A stretch of 64,000 bases of DNA from Cupriavidus basilensis (GTDB lineage: Bacteria; Pseudomonadota; Gammaproteobacteria; Burkholderiales; Burkholderiaceae), in assembly GCF_008801925.2 (NCBI RefSeq), contig NZ_CP062803.1, forward strand, positions 2,914,001 through 2,978,000, in the 5' to 3' direction. Made by a program: the position numbers and the translations under genes. Below the pieces are notes generated by a model. It searched no databases, had not been told where the DNA came from, and worked only from the letters and a program-made list of their open reading frames with translations. This document shows positions 34,820-46,258 of the stretch, one piece after another (positions within the stretch are counted from its first letter, which is position 1; each line of letters starts with the position of its first letter).

Positions 34820-34842
34820 CATATCCCCCCCCGGGGGATATG
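34820..34842. promoter_or_regulatory. RcnR/CsoR-type G-tract operator
   Basis: CATATCCCCC and GGGGGATATG are perfect 10-base arms around CCC, 9 bases before the rcnR start. AT-flanked G-tracts are what RcnR/CsoR proteins recognise. Confidence 0.85.
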
Positions 34843-34966
34843 CTCAAGGAGTCTGCATAGCTGTTTGCGCAGTGGATTAGCCCCACCTCGCCTCTCGATG
34901 TCTTGCGCCCGACGCCCTCTCTAAGGCGATTGGTGCTCAAAGGATGTAAGGTTTTCTTTCCCATTC

Positions 34967-34997
34967 ATATGAATAGATATACAATTGTTCATATCTA
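34967..34997. promoter_or_regulatory. ArsR/SmtB-like palindromes upstream of the czc-like genes
   Basis: ATATGAA (34967-34973) pairs with TTCATAT (34988-34994). TAGATAT (34974-34980) also pairs with ATATCTA (34991-34997). The region is AT-rich and about 100 bases before the czcC remnant start. Confidence 0.6.
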
Positions 34998-35176
34998 AGC
35001 CAGTGAACAGTGGCTTTTCAACGACAAGCACTTGCTCGGAAAGAGAACACCCAGCCGGGGGTAAGTACTGATGCAACACCGATGGAGAATTGAATGCTTC
35101 GCAAAGACATACGCAAGGGATGGATATGGGCGGTATCCACGCTTTGGGCCGGCACCGTGCTAGGGGCTGTTGAGAA

Positions 35177-35563
35177 TCACCGTGAGTTGATAACTCCAGC
35201 TGCGAGATAGATCATCGCCGCGAAGCTGGTATCCGTCTTGTCGCTGCGCATTGCAATTCGCTTGAACTCCTTGAGCTTGCCAAAGAAGTTCTCTATCAAG
35301 TGACGCCACTTGTAGACCTCCCAGTCAATCTCCAGCGGCTCTCTCCTTCGCGGCATCTGTGAGATCACCACCTGTGCGCCTCGTTTGTCCAACTCTTGGA
35401 TTAGCCAGTTCACATCGAAGGCCTTGTCGGCCAGCAAGGCTTCAAAGTGCACATCGGCGATCAGCTCTCTGACCCCCTTGGTGTCATGGCGCTGCCCTGG
35501 CATCAAGACGAACTTCACCAGATTGCCCAATGCATCCGTCAGCGCCAGTATCTTCGTGGTCAT
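35177..35563 (-). CDS. IS5-family transposase, C-terminal frame
   Basis: This is the catalytic C-terminal half: MTTKILALTDALGN, LLADKAFDVNWL (second Asp) and the Glu region RHLIENFFGKLKEFKR. It is separated from the N-terminal frame by a frameshift near 35570-35610, probably programmed at the AAAAGG run, as in IS427-group elements. The listed start is the first Met of this frame, not necessarily a real initiation codon. Confidence 0.85.
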   Translation of the reverse strand: MTTKILALTDALGNLVKFVLMPGQRHDTKGVRELIADVHFEALLADKAFDVNWLIQELDKRGAQVVISQMPRRREPLEIDWEVYKWRHLIENFFGKLKEFKRIAMRSDKTDTSFAAMIYLAAGVINSR

Positions 35564-35580
35564 ACCGCCCCGCGAGTGGC

Positions 35581-35931
35581 CTATGGCCTGGCCCGAAGTC
35601 CCCCTTTTGCCCCCTGGCCGTGCCGATGCACTTTCACAATCGTGGCATCCACCATCGCATATTCCATGTCTGGCTGCTCGCTCACCGCGTCAAACAGGCG
35701 TTGAAATACGTCGGCCTTGACCCAGTCTCTGAAGCGCTTGAACACCGTGTTCCACTTGCCGAACTCTGGCGGCAGGTCTCGCCAAGGGCTGCCTGTGCGG
35801 GCAATCCACAGCACTGCCTCAACGAAGCGGCGGTTGTCTGTGCCGCTTCGCCCCGGATCACTTGGTTTGCCAAGGCAGTGCGGCTCCATCTTGTCCCATT
35901 GCGCGTCTGTCAGTACCCATCGAATGCTCAT
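35581..35931 (-). CDS. IS5-family transposase, N-terminal frame
   Basis: The 116-residue N-terminal frame begins MSIRWVLTDAQWDKMEPHCLG, with WIARTGSPWRDLPPEFGKWNTVFKRF, the hallmark of IS5-family transposases. It ends with the first catalytic Asp in YAMVDATIVKVHRHGQGAKGG. The GGLRARP end is the out-of-frame tail; the active enzyme needs the frameshift into the downstream frame. Confidence 0.88.
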   Translation of the reverse strand: MSIRWVLTDAQWDKMEPHCLGKPSDPGRSGTDNRRFVEAVLWIARTGSPWRDLPPEFGKWNTVFKRFRDWVKADVFQRLFDAVSEQPDMEYAMVDATIVKVHRHGQGAKGGLRARP

Positions 35932-36237
35932 GCGCCTATTGCATCACATCCATTCACGCATTTCAGATTAATTCTCAACAGGCCCTAGCCCAACAAACGC
36001 GCACCTTCTACCAAAAGTCGTTCGCGATGGGCGAGACGGACATGCCGACACGCCTTCGCATCGAGCAGGAGGCCACCGAGGCCGAGCGCGCGGCGCTGCT
36101 CGCCAAGGTGGAGCATGCCGCGGCCATCTCGTCCCTGTTGCAGGCACAAGGCACGCTGCCGCAGCCGACCGAGACTTTCACTGACATCTCCGGCACGCGC
36201 TGATCGGCGCGCGCTCAACCATCCTGGAACCTTAGAA

Positions 36238-36789
36238 ATGTCGCAATCCTCTTTCTGGCGTGCAGCTGCCTTGTCCAGCCTCCTGCTTGGCAGTAGCGCA
36301 ACGTGGGCCGGCGACGGCCATGACCATGGCGAAGCCGCTCCTGCCCCCGCAGCGGCCGCGCTTCCGCGCTTTGCCGCAGTTTCCGATGACTTCGAACTGG
36401 TGGGTGTGCTGAACGGCCAGCGTCTCACACTCTACCTCGACCATGCTGCCGACAACCGGCCGGTGACCGATGGCGAGCTGACCCTCGAGCTGGGTGGTCA
36501 ACAGGTAAAGGTCAGCTCACACGGGGTTGGAGAGTTCGAGGCCGATCTGACTGAGCCGCTATCCGATGGCGAGACCTCAATCATGGCCACTATTACTGCG
36601 CAGGGCCAATCGGACCTGTTGACGGGCGTTCTCGATGTTCATAGCGAAGACGCCGAACACGAGCATGCCGTCGCATCCGGCCGTGTGGTCGTACTAGGTG
36701 GCGGTGCCGCAGTCCTCGGCGTCGGTGTCCTAGCGTGGGCGCTGCGCAGACGTACACGCACCAACGGTGCACTGCGAGGTGCAGCATGA
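36238..36789 (+). CDS. Membrane-anchored periplasmic protein of the czc-like operon (CzcB N-terminal-like)
   Basis: The 183-residue protein has a signal peptide (to about ATWAGD), then GDGHDHGE, a beta-rich domain (FELVGVLNGQRLTLYLDHAADNRPV) and a C-terminal membrane helix with a basic tail (VVLGGGAAVLGVGVLAWALRRRTR). The beta domain resembles the extra N-terminal domain of some CzcB proteins, here as a separate anchored polypeptide. It lies between the czcC remnant and czcB-like gene, with its stop overlapping the next ATG. A metal-delivery role is inferred. Confidence 0.65.
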   Translation: MSQSSFWRAAALSSLLLGSSATWAGDGHDHGEAAPAPAAAALPRFAAVSDDFELVGVLNGQRLTLYLDHAADNRPVTDGELTLELGGQQVKVSSHGVGEFEADLTEPLSDGETSIMATITAQGQSDLLTGVLDVHSEDAEHEHAVASGRVVVLGGGAAVLGVGVLAWALRRRTRTNGALRGAA

Positions 36790-37901
36790 AGCGCAACTTC
36801 CGTTTCCTAATGACGACGGCCATGGCGGCTGCATTGGCTCTGGCTGCTCCCGCGTTCGCTCACGACGGCCATGACCACGGCGACGAAGCGCCGGCTGCGT
36901 CTTCCAATGGCCCCCAGCGCCAGCCTGATGGCAGCGTGTTTCTTCCGAAACCGTCGCAACGTCAGATCGGTGTACGCACCCAGCTGATCAAGCAGGAGCC
37001 CTTGGCCCGCAGCCATGAACTGGCTGGCAAAGTAATCATGGACCCGACGACAGGCGGCAAGGTCCAGGCAATGGTAATGGGCCGGCTGGTGCCCGGGCCG
37101 GATGGTCTGCCGCAGATCGGCCAATCCGTGCGCAAGGGCCAGGTGCTGGCTTACATCGAACCGGCCAGCGGTGTGCTGGAGCGCTCAGGCCAGATGGCCC
37201 AGGTTGCCGAGCTGCGTGCGGGCCAAGCGCTCGCGCAGAAGCGCTTGGCCCGGCTGCGCGAGCTGTCGGAGACCGTGCCCCGCAAGGAGATCGAAGCAGC
37301 CGAAAGCGAAGTGAACAGCCTGACCGAACGCGCCCGCGCCTTGAGCGGGGGCCTCGCCGGCAGGGACGTACTGAAGGCCCCAGTCAGCGGCGTCATCGCA
37401 TCCAGCCCCGCAGTTGCCGGGCAGGTCGTGGATGCGCGCGAACTGGTGTTTGAGGTGGTCGATCCGACCCAACTGCGCATCGAGGCGCTTGCCTACGATC
37501 CGGCAATGGCACAGAACCTGGCCGGTGCTGCACTCGCAGTAGGCGGTCAGAAGGTGCCGCTGAGCTTCGTCGGTGCCGCCAGCAGCCTGCGCGAGCAGGC
37601 CCTGCCCATGCTGTTCAAGGGCACCAGCGAAAGCCTCTCGCGCTTGGCGGTCGGTATGCCGGTGGTGGTCTTCGTGCAAGAGGCGACGACGGTACCTGGC
37701 TACCGCGTGCCTTCCGGTGCGCTGATGAAGAACCCTGCCAACCAGAACATCGTCTGGGTCAAAGACCAGGCCGAGCGCTTCGAGCCGCGTGTCGTGAACA
37801 TCACTCCTTTGGATGGTGCATCCATCGCTGTCACTTCGGGCCTGGCGGACGGCGACCGCGTGGTTGTCGAGGGCGCGTCCCTGATCAATCAAGTTCGTTG
37901 A
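36786..37901 (+). CDS. Heavy-metal RND efflux periplasmic adaptor (CzcB-like)
   Basis: The 371-residue membrane-fusion protein has a signal peptide (to about PAFAHD), a His motif HDGHDHGDE and a barrel-sandwich region (AGKVIMDPTTGGKVQAMVMGRL). A coiled-coil hairpin covers about residues 140-190, with the second lipoyl half LKAPVSGVIASSPAVAGQVV and a C-terminal membrane-proximal domain. It links the inner-membrane pump to an outer-membrane channel. ATG 36786 overlaps the upstream stop. The czcC partner upstream is broken. Confidence 0.88.
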   Translation: MKRNFRFLMTTAMAAALALAAPAFAHDGHDHGDEAPAASSNGPQRQPDGSVFLPKPSQRQIGVRTQLIKQEPLARSHELAGKVIMDPTTGGKVQAMVMGRLVPGPDGLPQIGQSVRKGQVLAYIEPASGVLERSGQMAQVAELRAGQALAQKRLARLRELSETVPRKEIEAAESEVNSLTERARALSGGLAGRDVLKAPVSGVIASSPAVAGQVVDARELVFEVVDPTQLRIEALAYDPAMAQNLAGAALAVGGQKVPLSFVGAASSLREQALPMLFKGTSESLSRLAVGMPVVVFVQEATTVPGYRVPSGALMKNPANQNIVWVKDQAERFEPRVVNITPLDGASIAVTSGLADGDRVVVEGASLINQVR

Positions 37902-37914
37902 GGGGCACCATTCC

Positions 37915-40900
37915 ATGTTCAAGTGGCTTCTCGAAAATAGCTTACGAAACCGGCTCCTGGTCATCATCGGGGCGCTGGTGCTGATGGCGTATGGCGCGTT
38001 CACCCTGACGCGCACGCCGGTAGATGTCTTTCCCGATCTCAACAAGCCGACCGTCACTCTCATGACGGAGGCTGGCGGCATGGCTGCCGAAGAAGTCGAG
38101 CAACTCATCACGTTCCCGCTCGAAACGGCCATGAACGGCCTGCCCAGCGTCGAAAGCGTGCGCTCGGTCTCCAGCGCCGGGCTTTCCTTCATCTACGTGA
38201 CATTTGACTGGAAGACCGACATCTTCCGGGCGCGCCAGATGGTCTCCGAACGCCTGACGTCCATGGAGGAAGGGCTAGCCCCGGGCGTGACGCCCACTAT
38301 GGGGCCAATCAGCTCAGTGATGGGCGAGATCATGCAGATTGCAATCCCCATCGGTGCCAAGCCCTCAGGGCAGAAGAACGCAGCCCCGCCGCTGTCGGCC
38401 ATGGACACTCGCGAGTACGCGGACTGGGTGCTACGCCCCCGGCTGATGGCCATACCTGGTGTTGCCCAAGTCATCCCGATCGGAGGCGAGGTCCGTCAGT
38501 TCCAGGTCCAGCCCAACACCACGCGAATGTCAGAGCTGGGCGTGACTGCGTCCGATCTGGATGCGGCTCTCAAGGGCTTCTCCGCGAACACTTCCGGCGG
38601 CTTCCTGGAGATCAATGGCCGCGAGTACCTGATCCGCAACCTGGGCCGCACGTCCCGACTCGACGACCTGCGTAACCTGCCTCTCGCGGTGCGTGCGGGC
38701 CAACCCATCCTGCTCCACCAGGTCGCCGATGTTCAGTTTGCGCCAGCCATCAAGCGCGGCGATGCGGGCTTCGAGGGCCTGCCAGCCGTGATCCTGGGCA
38801 TCCAAAAGCAGCCCACGGCCGATACGATTGCACTGACCCGCTCGATCGAGTCAGCGTTGGCGGACATGAAGGGCTCACTGCCGGCTGGCATGGCCGAGCC
38901 ACAGGTGACCTTCCGACAAGCCAACTTCATCGAGGCGTCCATCAGCACGCTGCAAGGCAAGCTCATCGGCGCATCGGTCTTCGTGGCGGTGATCCTGTTC
39001 TTCTTCCTGGGCACTTTGCGCCCCCTGGTGATCGCGTTGACCGCGATTCCTGCCTCGATCTTCGTGACCGGGCTGGTGTTCCACTATTTCGGCCTATCAA
39101 TCAACACCATGACGCTCGGTGGGCTGGCGATCGCCATCGGCGGTCTCGTGGACGATGCTGTGGTCGATGTGGAGAACATCATGCGGCGGCTCAAGGAGGA
39201 CCGCACCCGCCACCCTGAGAACCGGCTGACGCCCCTGGTCATCGTTGCCAGGGCCTCGATGGAGGTTCGCTCGGCGATTCTCTACGCCACGATGATCATT
39301 GTGCTGGTGTTCCTGCCCCTGTTCGCGCTGCCGGGGATGGAGGGGCGCTTGTTCGTGCCGCTGGGCATCGCCTTCATCGTCTCCACGCTGGCCTCGCTGC
39401 TGGTCTCTGTGACGGTCACTCCGGTGCTTTCGTACTACCTGCTGCCCAAGATGAGGACGCTGGACCATGGCGACACTCGGCTTCTAGCCTGGTTGAAGAC
39501 GCGCTATCAGGGCGGCCTGCAGCGGGTCTTGCAGCGGCCGCGTGCCGCCCTTGGCATGGCCGCTGTGGCTGTCACACTGGCTGTCGCCGCGGTGCCATTC
39601 TTCCCGACCACGTTCCTGCCCCCGTTCAATGAAGGAACGTTGCTGGTGGGCCTGCGCCTGAATCCCGGTGTGACGCTGGCCGAATCTTCGGCGCTTGCCC
39701 AGCAAGCCGAGCTGCTGGTCGCGCAGGTGCCAGAGGTGCAGCACGTGGGCCGGCGCAGCGGACGGGCCGAGCTGGACGAGCATGCCGAAGGCGTGCATGT
39801 CAGCGAGCTGGACGTGGGCCTGCTGCCCGCCTCGGAGCTAAAGCGCTCCATGGAGGAGATCACCGCCGACATCCGTTCGCGTCTGGCTCACTTGCCCGGC
39901 TCCATCGGCATTGGCCAGCCGATCTCGCACCGCATCGACCACATGTTGTCGGGGGTGCGCTCGCAGATCGCCATCAAGGTGTTCGGCGAGGACCTGGACG
40001 TCCTGCGCGGGCAGGCGGATCTGCTGCGCGCCAAGCTGGCCGGAATTCCGGGGCTTGCTGACCTGGAGATCGAAAAGCAGGTCCTAGCGCCGCAGATCAA
40101 AATCCGCGTGGATTATGCGGCGGCGGGACGCTACGGCGTGGCCGCACCGCAAATTCTGTCCACGCTGCAAAGCCTGGTCGAAGGCGAAAAGATCACCGAG
40201 GTCATCGAGGGCAACCGCCGCTTCGCGCTGGTGGTTCGCCTGCCCGAGCAGGCGCGGTCGATTGAGGGCTTGAGCCGCATCCTCATCGACACGCCCATGG
40301 GTCGGGTCCCGTTGTCGCGCCTTGCCACCATCGAAGACAGCGACGGCCCCAACCAGGTCAGCCGCGACGATGGCCGTCGACGCATAGTTTTGTCGGCCAA
40401 CGCTCAGGGACGGCCGCTGTCCGAAGTAGTGGCCGACATACGCAGCGTCGTCCAAGAAGTGCGCTTGCCCGAAGGCTACTTCATCACGCTGGGCGGCCAG
40501 TTCCAGGCACAAGAGGAAGCCTCGCGACTGGTGGGCCTGCTGTCCATCGTCTCCCTGACGCTCATGTTCGTGGTGTTGTACACGCGCTACAAGTCGGTCG
40601 TCCTATCAGCGCTCATCATGGTGAACATTCCATTGGCCCTGGTCGGCGCCGTGTTGGGGCTGTGGCTGTCTGGCCAGCCGTTGTCCGTGGCCGCCCTGGT
40701 CGGCTTCATCACGCTCGCGGGTATTTCTGTGCGCAACGGCATCCTGAAGGTGAGCCACTACCTCAACCTCATGCGCATGGAGGGCGAGGACTTCGACCAG
40801 AAGATGATCGTGCGTGGCTCGCTCGAACGGCTTTCCCCGGTTCTGATGACCGCGCTGGTCACGGCCTTCGCGCTGGCCCCGCTGCTGTTCGAGGCGTCCC

Positions 40901-41061
40901 GACCCGGTACTGAGATCCTGCACCCCGTCGCGGTGGTGATCTTCTCGGGGCTGGTCAGCTCCACGCTGCTAGACACCTTCCTTACACCCGCCATGTTCTG
41001 GCTGTTCGGCCGCAAGCCTGCCGAACGCCTGCTGGACGACCGCGACGCGGAGGCATTCTGA
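37915..41061 (+). CDS. Heavy-metal RND efflux pump (CzcA/CusA family)
   Basis: The 1048-residue proton-driven pump has 12 membrane helices and two large periplasmic loops. It begins MFKWLLENSLRNRLLVIIGA, typical of HME-RND proteins. The helix-4 segment GGLVDDAVVDVENIMRRL carries acidic residues for proton relay but does not exactly match the CzcA or CusA signatures, so the ion is uncertain (a divalent cation is likely). It follows the czcB-like gene by 13 bases. It needs an outer-membrane partner, which is destroyed in cis. Confidence 0.9.
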   Translation: MFKWLLENSLRNRLLVIIGALVLMAYGAFTLTRTPVDVFPDLNKPTVTLMTEAGGMAAEEVEQLITFPLETAMNGLPSVESVRSVSSAGLSFIYVTFDWKTDIFRARQMVSERLTSMEEGLAPGVTPTMGPISSVMGEIMQIAIPIGAKPSGQKNAAPPLSAMDTREYADWVLRPRLMAIPGVAQVIPIGGEVRQFQVQPNTTRMSELGVTASDLDAALKGFSANTSGGFLEINGREYLIRNLGRTSRLDDLRNLPLAVRAGQPILLHQVADVQFAPAIKRGDAGFEGLPAVILGIQKQPTADTIALTRSIESALADMKGSLPAGMAEPQVTFRQANFIEASISTLQGKLIGASVFVAVILFFFLGTLRPLVIALTAIPASIFVTGLVFHYFGLSINTMTLGGLAIAIGGLVDDAVVDVENIMRRLKEDRTRHPENRLTPLVIVARASMEVRSAILYATMIIVLVFLPLFALPGMEGRLFVPLGIAFIVSTLASLLVSVTVTPVLSYYLLPKMRTLDHGDTRLLAWLKTRYQGGLQRVLQRPRAALGMAAVAVTLAVAAVPFFPTTFLPPFNEGTLLVGLRLNPGVTLAESSALAQQAELLVAQVPEVQHVGRRSGRAELDEHAEGVHVSELDVGLLPASELKRSMEEITADIRSRLAHLPGSIGIGQPISHRIDHMLSGVRSQIAIKVFGEDLDVLRGQADLLRAKLAGIPGLADLEIEKQVLAPQIKIRVDYAAAGRYGVAAPQILSTLQSLVEGEKITEVIEGNRRFALVVRLPEQARSIEGLSRILIDTPMGRVPLSRLATIEDSDGPNQVSRDDGRRRIVLSANAQGRPLSEVVADIRSVVQEVRLPEGYFITLGGQFQAQEEASRLVGLLSIVSLTLMFVVLYTRYKSVVLSALIMVNIPLALVGAVLGLWLSGQPLSVAALVGFITLAGISVRNGILKVSHYLNLMRMEGEDFDQKMIVRGSLERLSPVLMTALVTAFALAPLLFEASRPGTEILHPVAVVIFSGLVSSTLLDTFLTPAMFWLFGRKPAERLLDDRDAEAF

Positions 41062-41114
41062 TGCAACGCCTTCTGTCACCCGATTTCAACCACCGTAACC
41101 CTATAGGAGCTTTC

Positions 41115-41513
41115 ATGTCTGTTCGATTTCGTTCCCTCACGGCCGGCACCGCCCTCGCCCTGGCATCCGTCACCGCCTTCGCCGCAGGCGACCATGACCA
41201 CGCGCATGACCACAAGCCGCTGCATGGTGGCGTCGTGACCGAAGTCCGGGACGTGGACTACGAGTTGGTCGTTCAGCCCGCAGCAGCGCAACTCTACCTG
41301 CGCGACCACGGCAAGCAGGTCAATGTAAGCAACACCAAAGCCAAGCTCACACTGTTGACCGGCTCACAAAAGCAGGAGGTGCAACTCACGCCTGCCGCGG
41401 ACGGAAGCCGCCTCGAAGGCAGCGGGACCTTCGCCGCAGCCAAGGGCACGAAGGCCGTCGTCCAAGTCGAACGTGGGGGCAATACCGCGAGCGCCCGGTT
41501 CGTTCTGCCGTAG
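41115..41513 (+). CDS. Exported His-rich small protein of the czc-like operon
   Basis: The 132-residue protein has a signal peptide (to about AFAAGD), a HDHAHDHKPLHGG metal-binding stretch and an Ig-like beta domain. It probably binds metal in the periplasm. ATG 41115 has AGGAG upstream; the alternative 41061 start overlaps the pump stop but lacks the signal at its N-terminus. I do not know a family name. It is the last gene of the czc-like operon. Confidence 0.7.
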   Translation: MSVRFRSLTAGTALALASVTAFAAGDHDHAHDHKPLHGGVVTEVRDVDYELVVQPAAAQLYLRDHGKQVNVSNTKAKLTLLTGSQKQEVQLTPAADGSRLEGSGTFAAAKGTKAVVQVERGGNTASARFVLP

Positions 41514-41618
41514 TGTTCAACGTGATCGTCAGGGAACGAGCTGTAATCTGGCGACCACCTGACAAAAGGCGCGACATAGGCGCTCACTATTTCCTCAAAA
41601 ACTTTGGAGATGTAAATC

Positions 41619-43046
41619 ATGGAAATGCATTTCGACGTCATTGTTATCGGTGCCGGCCCAGGCGGATACATCGCGGCCATTCGCGCTGCCCAATTAGGCA
41701 TGAAGGTCGCTTGTGTAGATGCCTGGAAGAACAAGGACGGAAAGCCAGCACCTGGCGGCACCTGCAACAACATCGGTTGTATCCCTTCGAAAGCGCTACT
41801 GCAGTCGTCAGAGAACTTTGAACAAGCCAAGCACCACTTTGGCACGCACGGCATCTCCACGGGTGATCTGCGCATGGATGTGACCACGATGTTGGAACGT
41901 AAGAATCAGGTCGTGAAGTCCAGCAACGAAGGCATCCTTTATCTGTTCCGCAAAAACAAGGTCCAGTTTTTCAACGGCCTGGCGTCTTTCACCAGGACTG
42001 TCGATGGTGGCTTCGAGGTGAGCGTCGCCGCCGATGAGGCTGTTACCTTGGTGGGCAAGCAGATCATCGTTGCCACAGGCTCCAACGTGCGGCCACTCCC
42101 CAACCTACCGTTCGATGAGCGGGTCGTGCTCTCCAACGACGGCGCGCTGGACATCGCGGCCGTGCCCGATCGGTTGGCCGTCATCGGTGCCGGCGTGATC
42201 GGCCTGGAGCTGGGCTCCGTTTGGCGCCGCCTGGGGGCGGATGTCACGATCCTCGAAGGCTTGCCCAGCTTCCTGCCAATCGTCGACCAAGCCATCGCCA
42301 AGGAGGCGAAGAAGGCGTTCGACAAGCAAGGCCTGAAGATCGAACTAGGTGCGAAGGTTCGCGAAGTCAATGCAACCGAGGCTGGCGTGACTATTCACTA
42401 CACCGACAGCCAGGGCCAGACGCAGTCCTTGCAGGCAGACAAAGTGATCGTGGCTATCGGCCGTGTGCCCAACACCGAAGGCCTGAATCCGGCCGCCGTG
42501 GGACTCCAACTGGATGAGCGCGGCGCCGTGCTGGTGGACGATGAATGCCGCACCAGTGTGCCCGGCATCTGGGCCATCGGTGACGTGGTGCGTGGCCCGA
42601 TGTTGGCGCACAAGGCGGAAGAGGAAGGTGTCGCAGTGGCCGAGCGCATTGCCGGCCAGCACGGTCACGTCGATTTCAATACGATCCCCAACGTCATCTA
42701 CACCAGCCCAGAGATTGCCTGGGTAGGCCGCACCGAGCAGCAGCTCAAAGAGCAGGGCACCGCCTATCGAATCGGTTCCTTCCCGTTCATGGCCAATGGC
42801 CGCGCGCGTGCGCTGGGCGACACGCCGGGCCTCGTCAAGGTGATCGCCGATCCTGCCACTGATGAGATACTCGGCGTGCATGTGGTCGGCCCGCAGGCCA
42901 GTGAACTGGTGGCCGAGGCCGTGATCGCCATGGCGTTCAAGGCCAGCAGCGAAGACATCGCCCGCATCTGCTTTGCCCATCCGACCCTCTCCGAGACGTT
43001 CAAAGAGGCCTCGCTGGCCGTGGACAAGCGCGCGCTCAACTTCTGA
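41619..43046 (+). CDS. lpdA: Dihydrolipoamide dehydrogenase (E3)
   Basis: The 475-residue flavoprotein disulfide reductase has an FAD fold VIVIGAGPGGYIAAIRAAQLG and the redox pair in GGTCNNIGCIPSKALL. NAD fold is AVIGAGVIGLELGSVW, and WAIGDVVRGPMLAHKAEEEG plus the catalytic AHPTLSE (His-Glu) are present. It reoxidises dihydrolipoyl groups. No E1/E2 genes are nearby, so the copy may serve redox homeostasis or metal stress. GGAG precedes ATG 41619. It is a cargo paralogue of the host enzyme. Confidence 0.92.
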   Translation: MEMHFDVIVIGAGPGGYIAAIRAAQLGMKVACVDAWKNKDGKPAPGGTCNNIGCIPSKALLQSSENFEQAKHHFGTHGISTGDLRMDVTTMLERKNQVVKSSNEGILYLFRKNKVQFFNGLASFTRTVDGGFEVSVAADEAVTLVGKQIIVATGSNVRPLPNLPFDERVVLSNDGALDIAAVPDRLAVIGAGVIGLELGSVWRRLGADVTILEGLPSFLPIVDQAIAKEAKKAFDKQGLKIELGAKVREVNATEAGVTIHYTDSQGQTQSLQADKVIVAIGRVPNTEGLNPAAVGLQLDERGAVLVDDECRTSVPGIWAIGDVVRGPMLAHKAEEEGVAVAERIAGQHGHVDFNTIPNVIYTSPEIAWVGRTEQQLKEQGTAYRIGSFPFMANGRARALGDTPGLVKVIADPATDEILGVHVVGPQASELVAEAVIAMAFKASSEDIARICFAHPTLSETFKEASLAVDKRALNF

Positions 43047-43155
43047 TTGATCGGAAGCGGCATCCAAACCACCTCACCGAACGCAGCTGCGGGCGGTGGG
43101 GCGCATATCGCCATGGAACGTAGGCCACGCCGCAACGGCATGCTATGCCCAACAG

Positions 43156-43512
43156 TTACTCGTCGTTGTGGTCTTCCGCGATGTGGGTGGCCATATCCAG
43201 CAGCACCTGGTTCACGTGCTTGTCCGCCACCTCATAGAAGATCTGTTTGGCTTGGCGCACGCCCTTGACCAGGCGAGCACCGCGCAGCAGCCGCAGGTGG
43301 TGGCTCACCAGCGACTGCGAGAGTTCGAGGGTTTCAGCGATGTCCCCGACCGAGGAAGAGCCTTTCATGCAGCACAGCATGATTCTCAGCCGGGACGGGT
43401 CACCCAGGAGGCGGAATGTCTCAGCCAAGATGGTCACGTCATTCTGTGACAGCGATTCCAAATCGGCGCTGGGACCCTTCGGTGGGGTACTGAATGGCTT
43501 ACTTGTATTCAT
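43156..43512 (-). CDS. ArsR/SmtB-family metal-responsive repressor (second copy)
   Basis: The 118-residue repressor is closely similar to the one at 31657-32034: the same HTH stretch (ELSQSLVSHHLRLLRGARLV) and alpha5 metal pattern (DKHVNQVLLDMATHIAED), with no CxC site. It is probably a zinc/cobalt sensor. It stands alone, convergent with lpdA, and no clear palindrome precedes it, so it may act on sites elsewhere in the element. The start is 43512 (MNTSKPF); the longer frame to 43566 is not supported. Confidence 0.88.
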   Translation of the reverse strand: MNTSKPFSTPPKGPSADLESLSQNDVTILAETFRLLGDPSRLRIMLCCMKGSSSVGDIAETLELSQSLVSHHLRLLRGARLVKGVRQAKQIFYEVADKHVNQVLLDMATHIAEDHNDE

Positions 43513-43681
43513 TTTTAAAATATTTCCTAACCTCGAATGGCTGTTTTCGCCCTTCAGAATTAACAAGGCAGCGGCCGCTTAGGCGCGCGCAGCAAAGAAC
43601 CAGTGCGAGCCTGGCAGGCAAGGCCTCCGTTCCCCGTGCACCGGGTCATTTCTGAAACCTGACAGCATCCGAAAAAGCGCT

Positions 43682-43712
43682 TGACCTTCCCACGATGGTA
43701 AACCCTAAGCTC
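43682..43712 (+). promoter_or_regulatory. CueR-type promoter of copA
   Basis: TTGACC (43682-43687) and TAAGCT (43707-43712) are separated by 19 bases containing CCTTCCC...GGTAAACC. The spacing and dyad are those of CueR-activated promoters. Confidence 0.82.
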
Positions 43713-43747
43713 CCTCCATGTCGAATTTCAACTATGGGAAGCACACC

Positions 43748-46243
<2,496 letters not shown>

Positions 46244-46258
46244 GAAAGGAGGAACACC

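Larger units (their letters stand above)
35163..35985 (-). mobile_element. IS5-family (IS427-group-like) insertion sequence
   Basis: It is an 823-base element with terminal repeats GGGGCTGTTGAGAAT (left) and GGGCCTGTTGAGAAT (right, reverse complement), flanked by TA on both sides in a CTAG target. The two-frame DDE transposase lies on the minus strand. It splits the czcC remnant. Confidence 0.88.
35094..36203 (+). pseudogene. czcC-like outer-membrane efflux gene, internally deleted and IS-interrupted
   Basis: The 5' part (35094-35162) encodes a signal-peptide-like MLRKDIRKGWIWAVSTLWAG and then meets an IS5-family element. The 3' part (35988-36203) resumes in frame as AQQTRTFYQKSFAMGETDMP and on to GTLPQPTETFTDISGTR, the last ~73 residues of a TolC/CzcC-type outer-membrane factor. 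About 300 central residues are absent. Without the IS the two ends would join in frame, so the deletion predates the insertion or came from recombination between two IS copies. It should not make a working channel. Confidence 0.82.
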
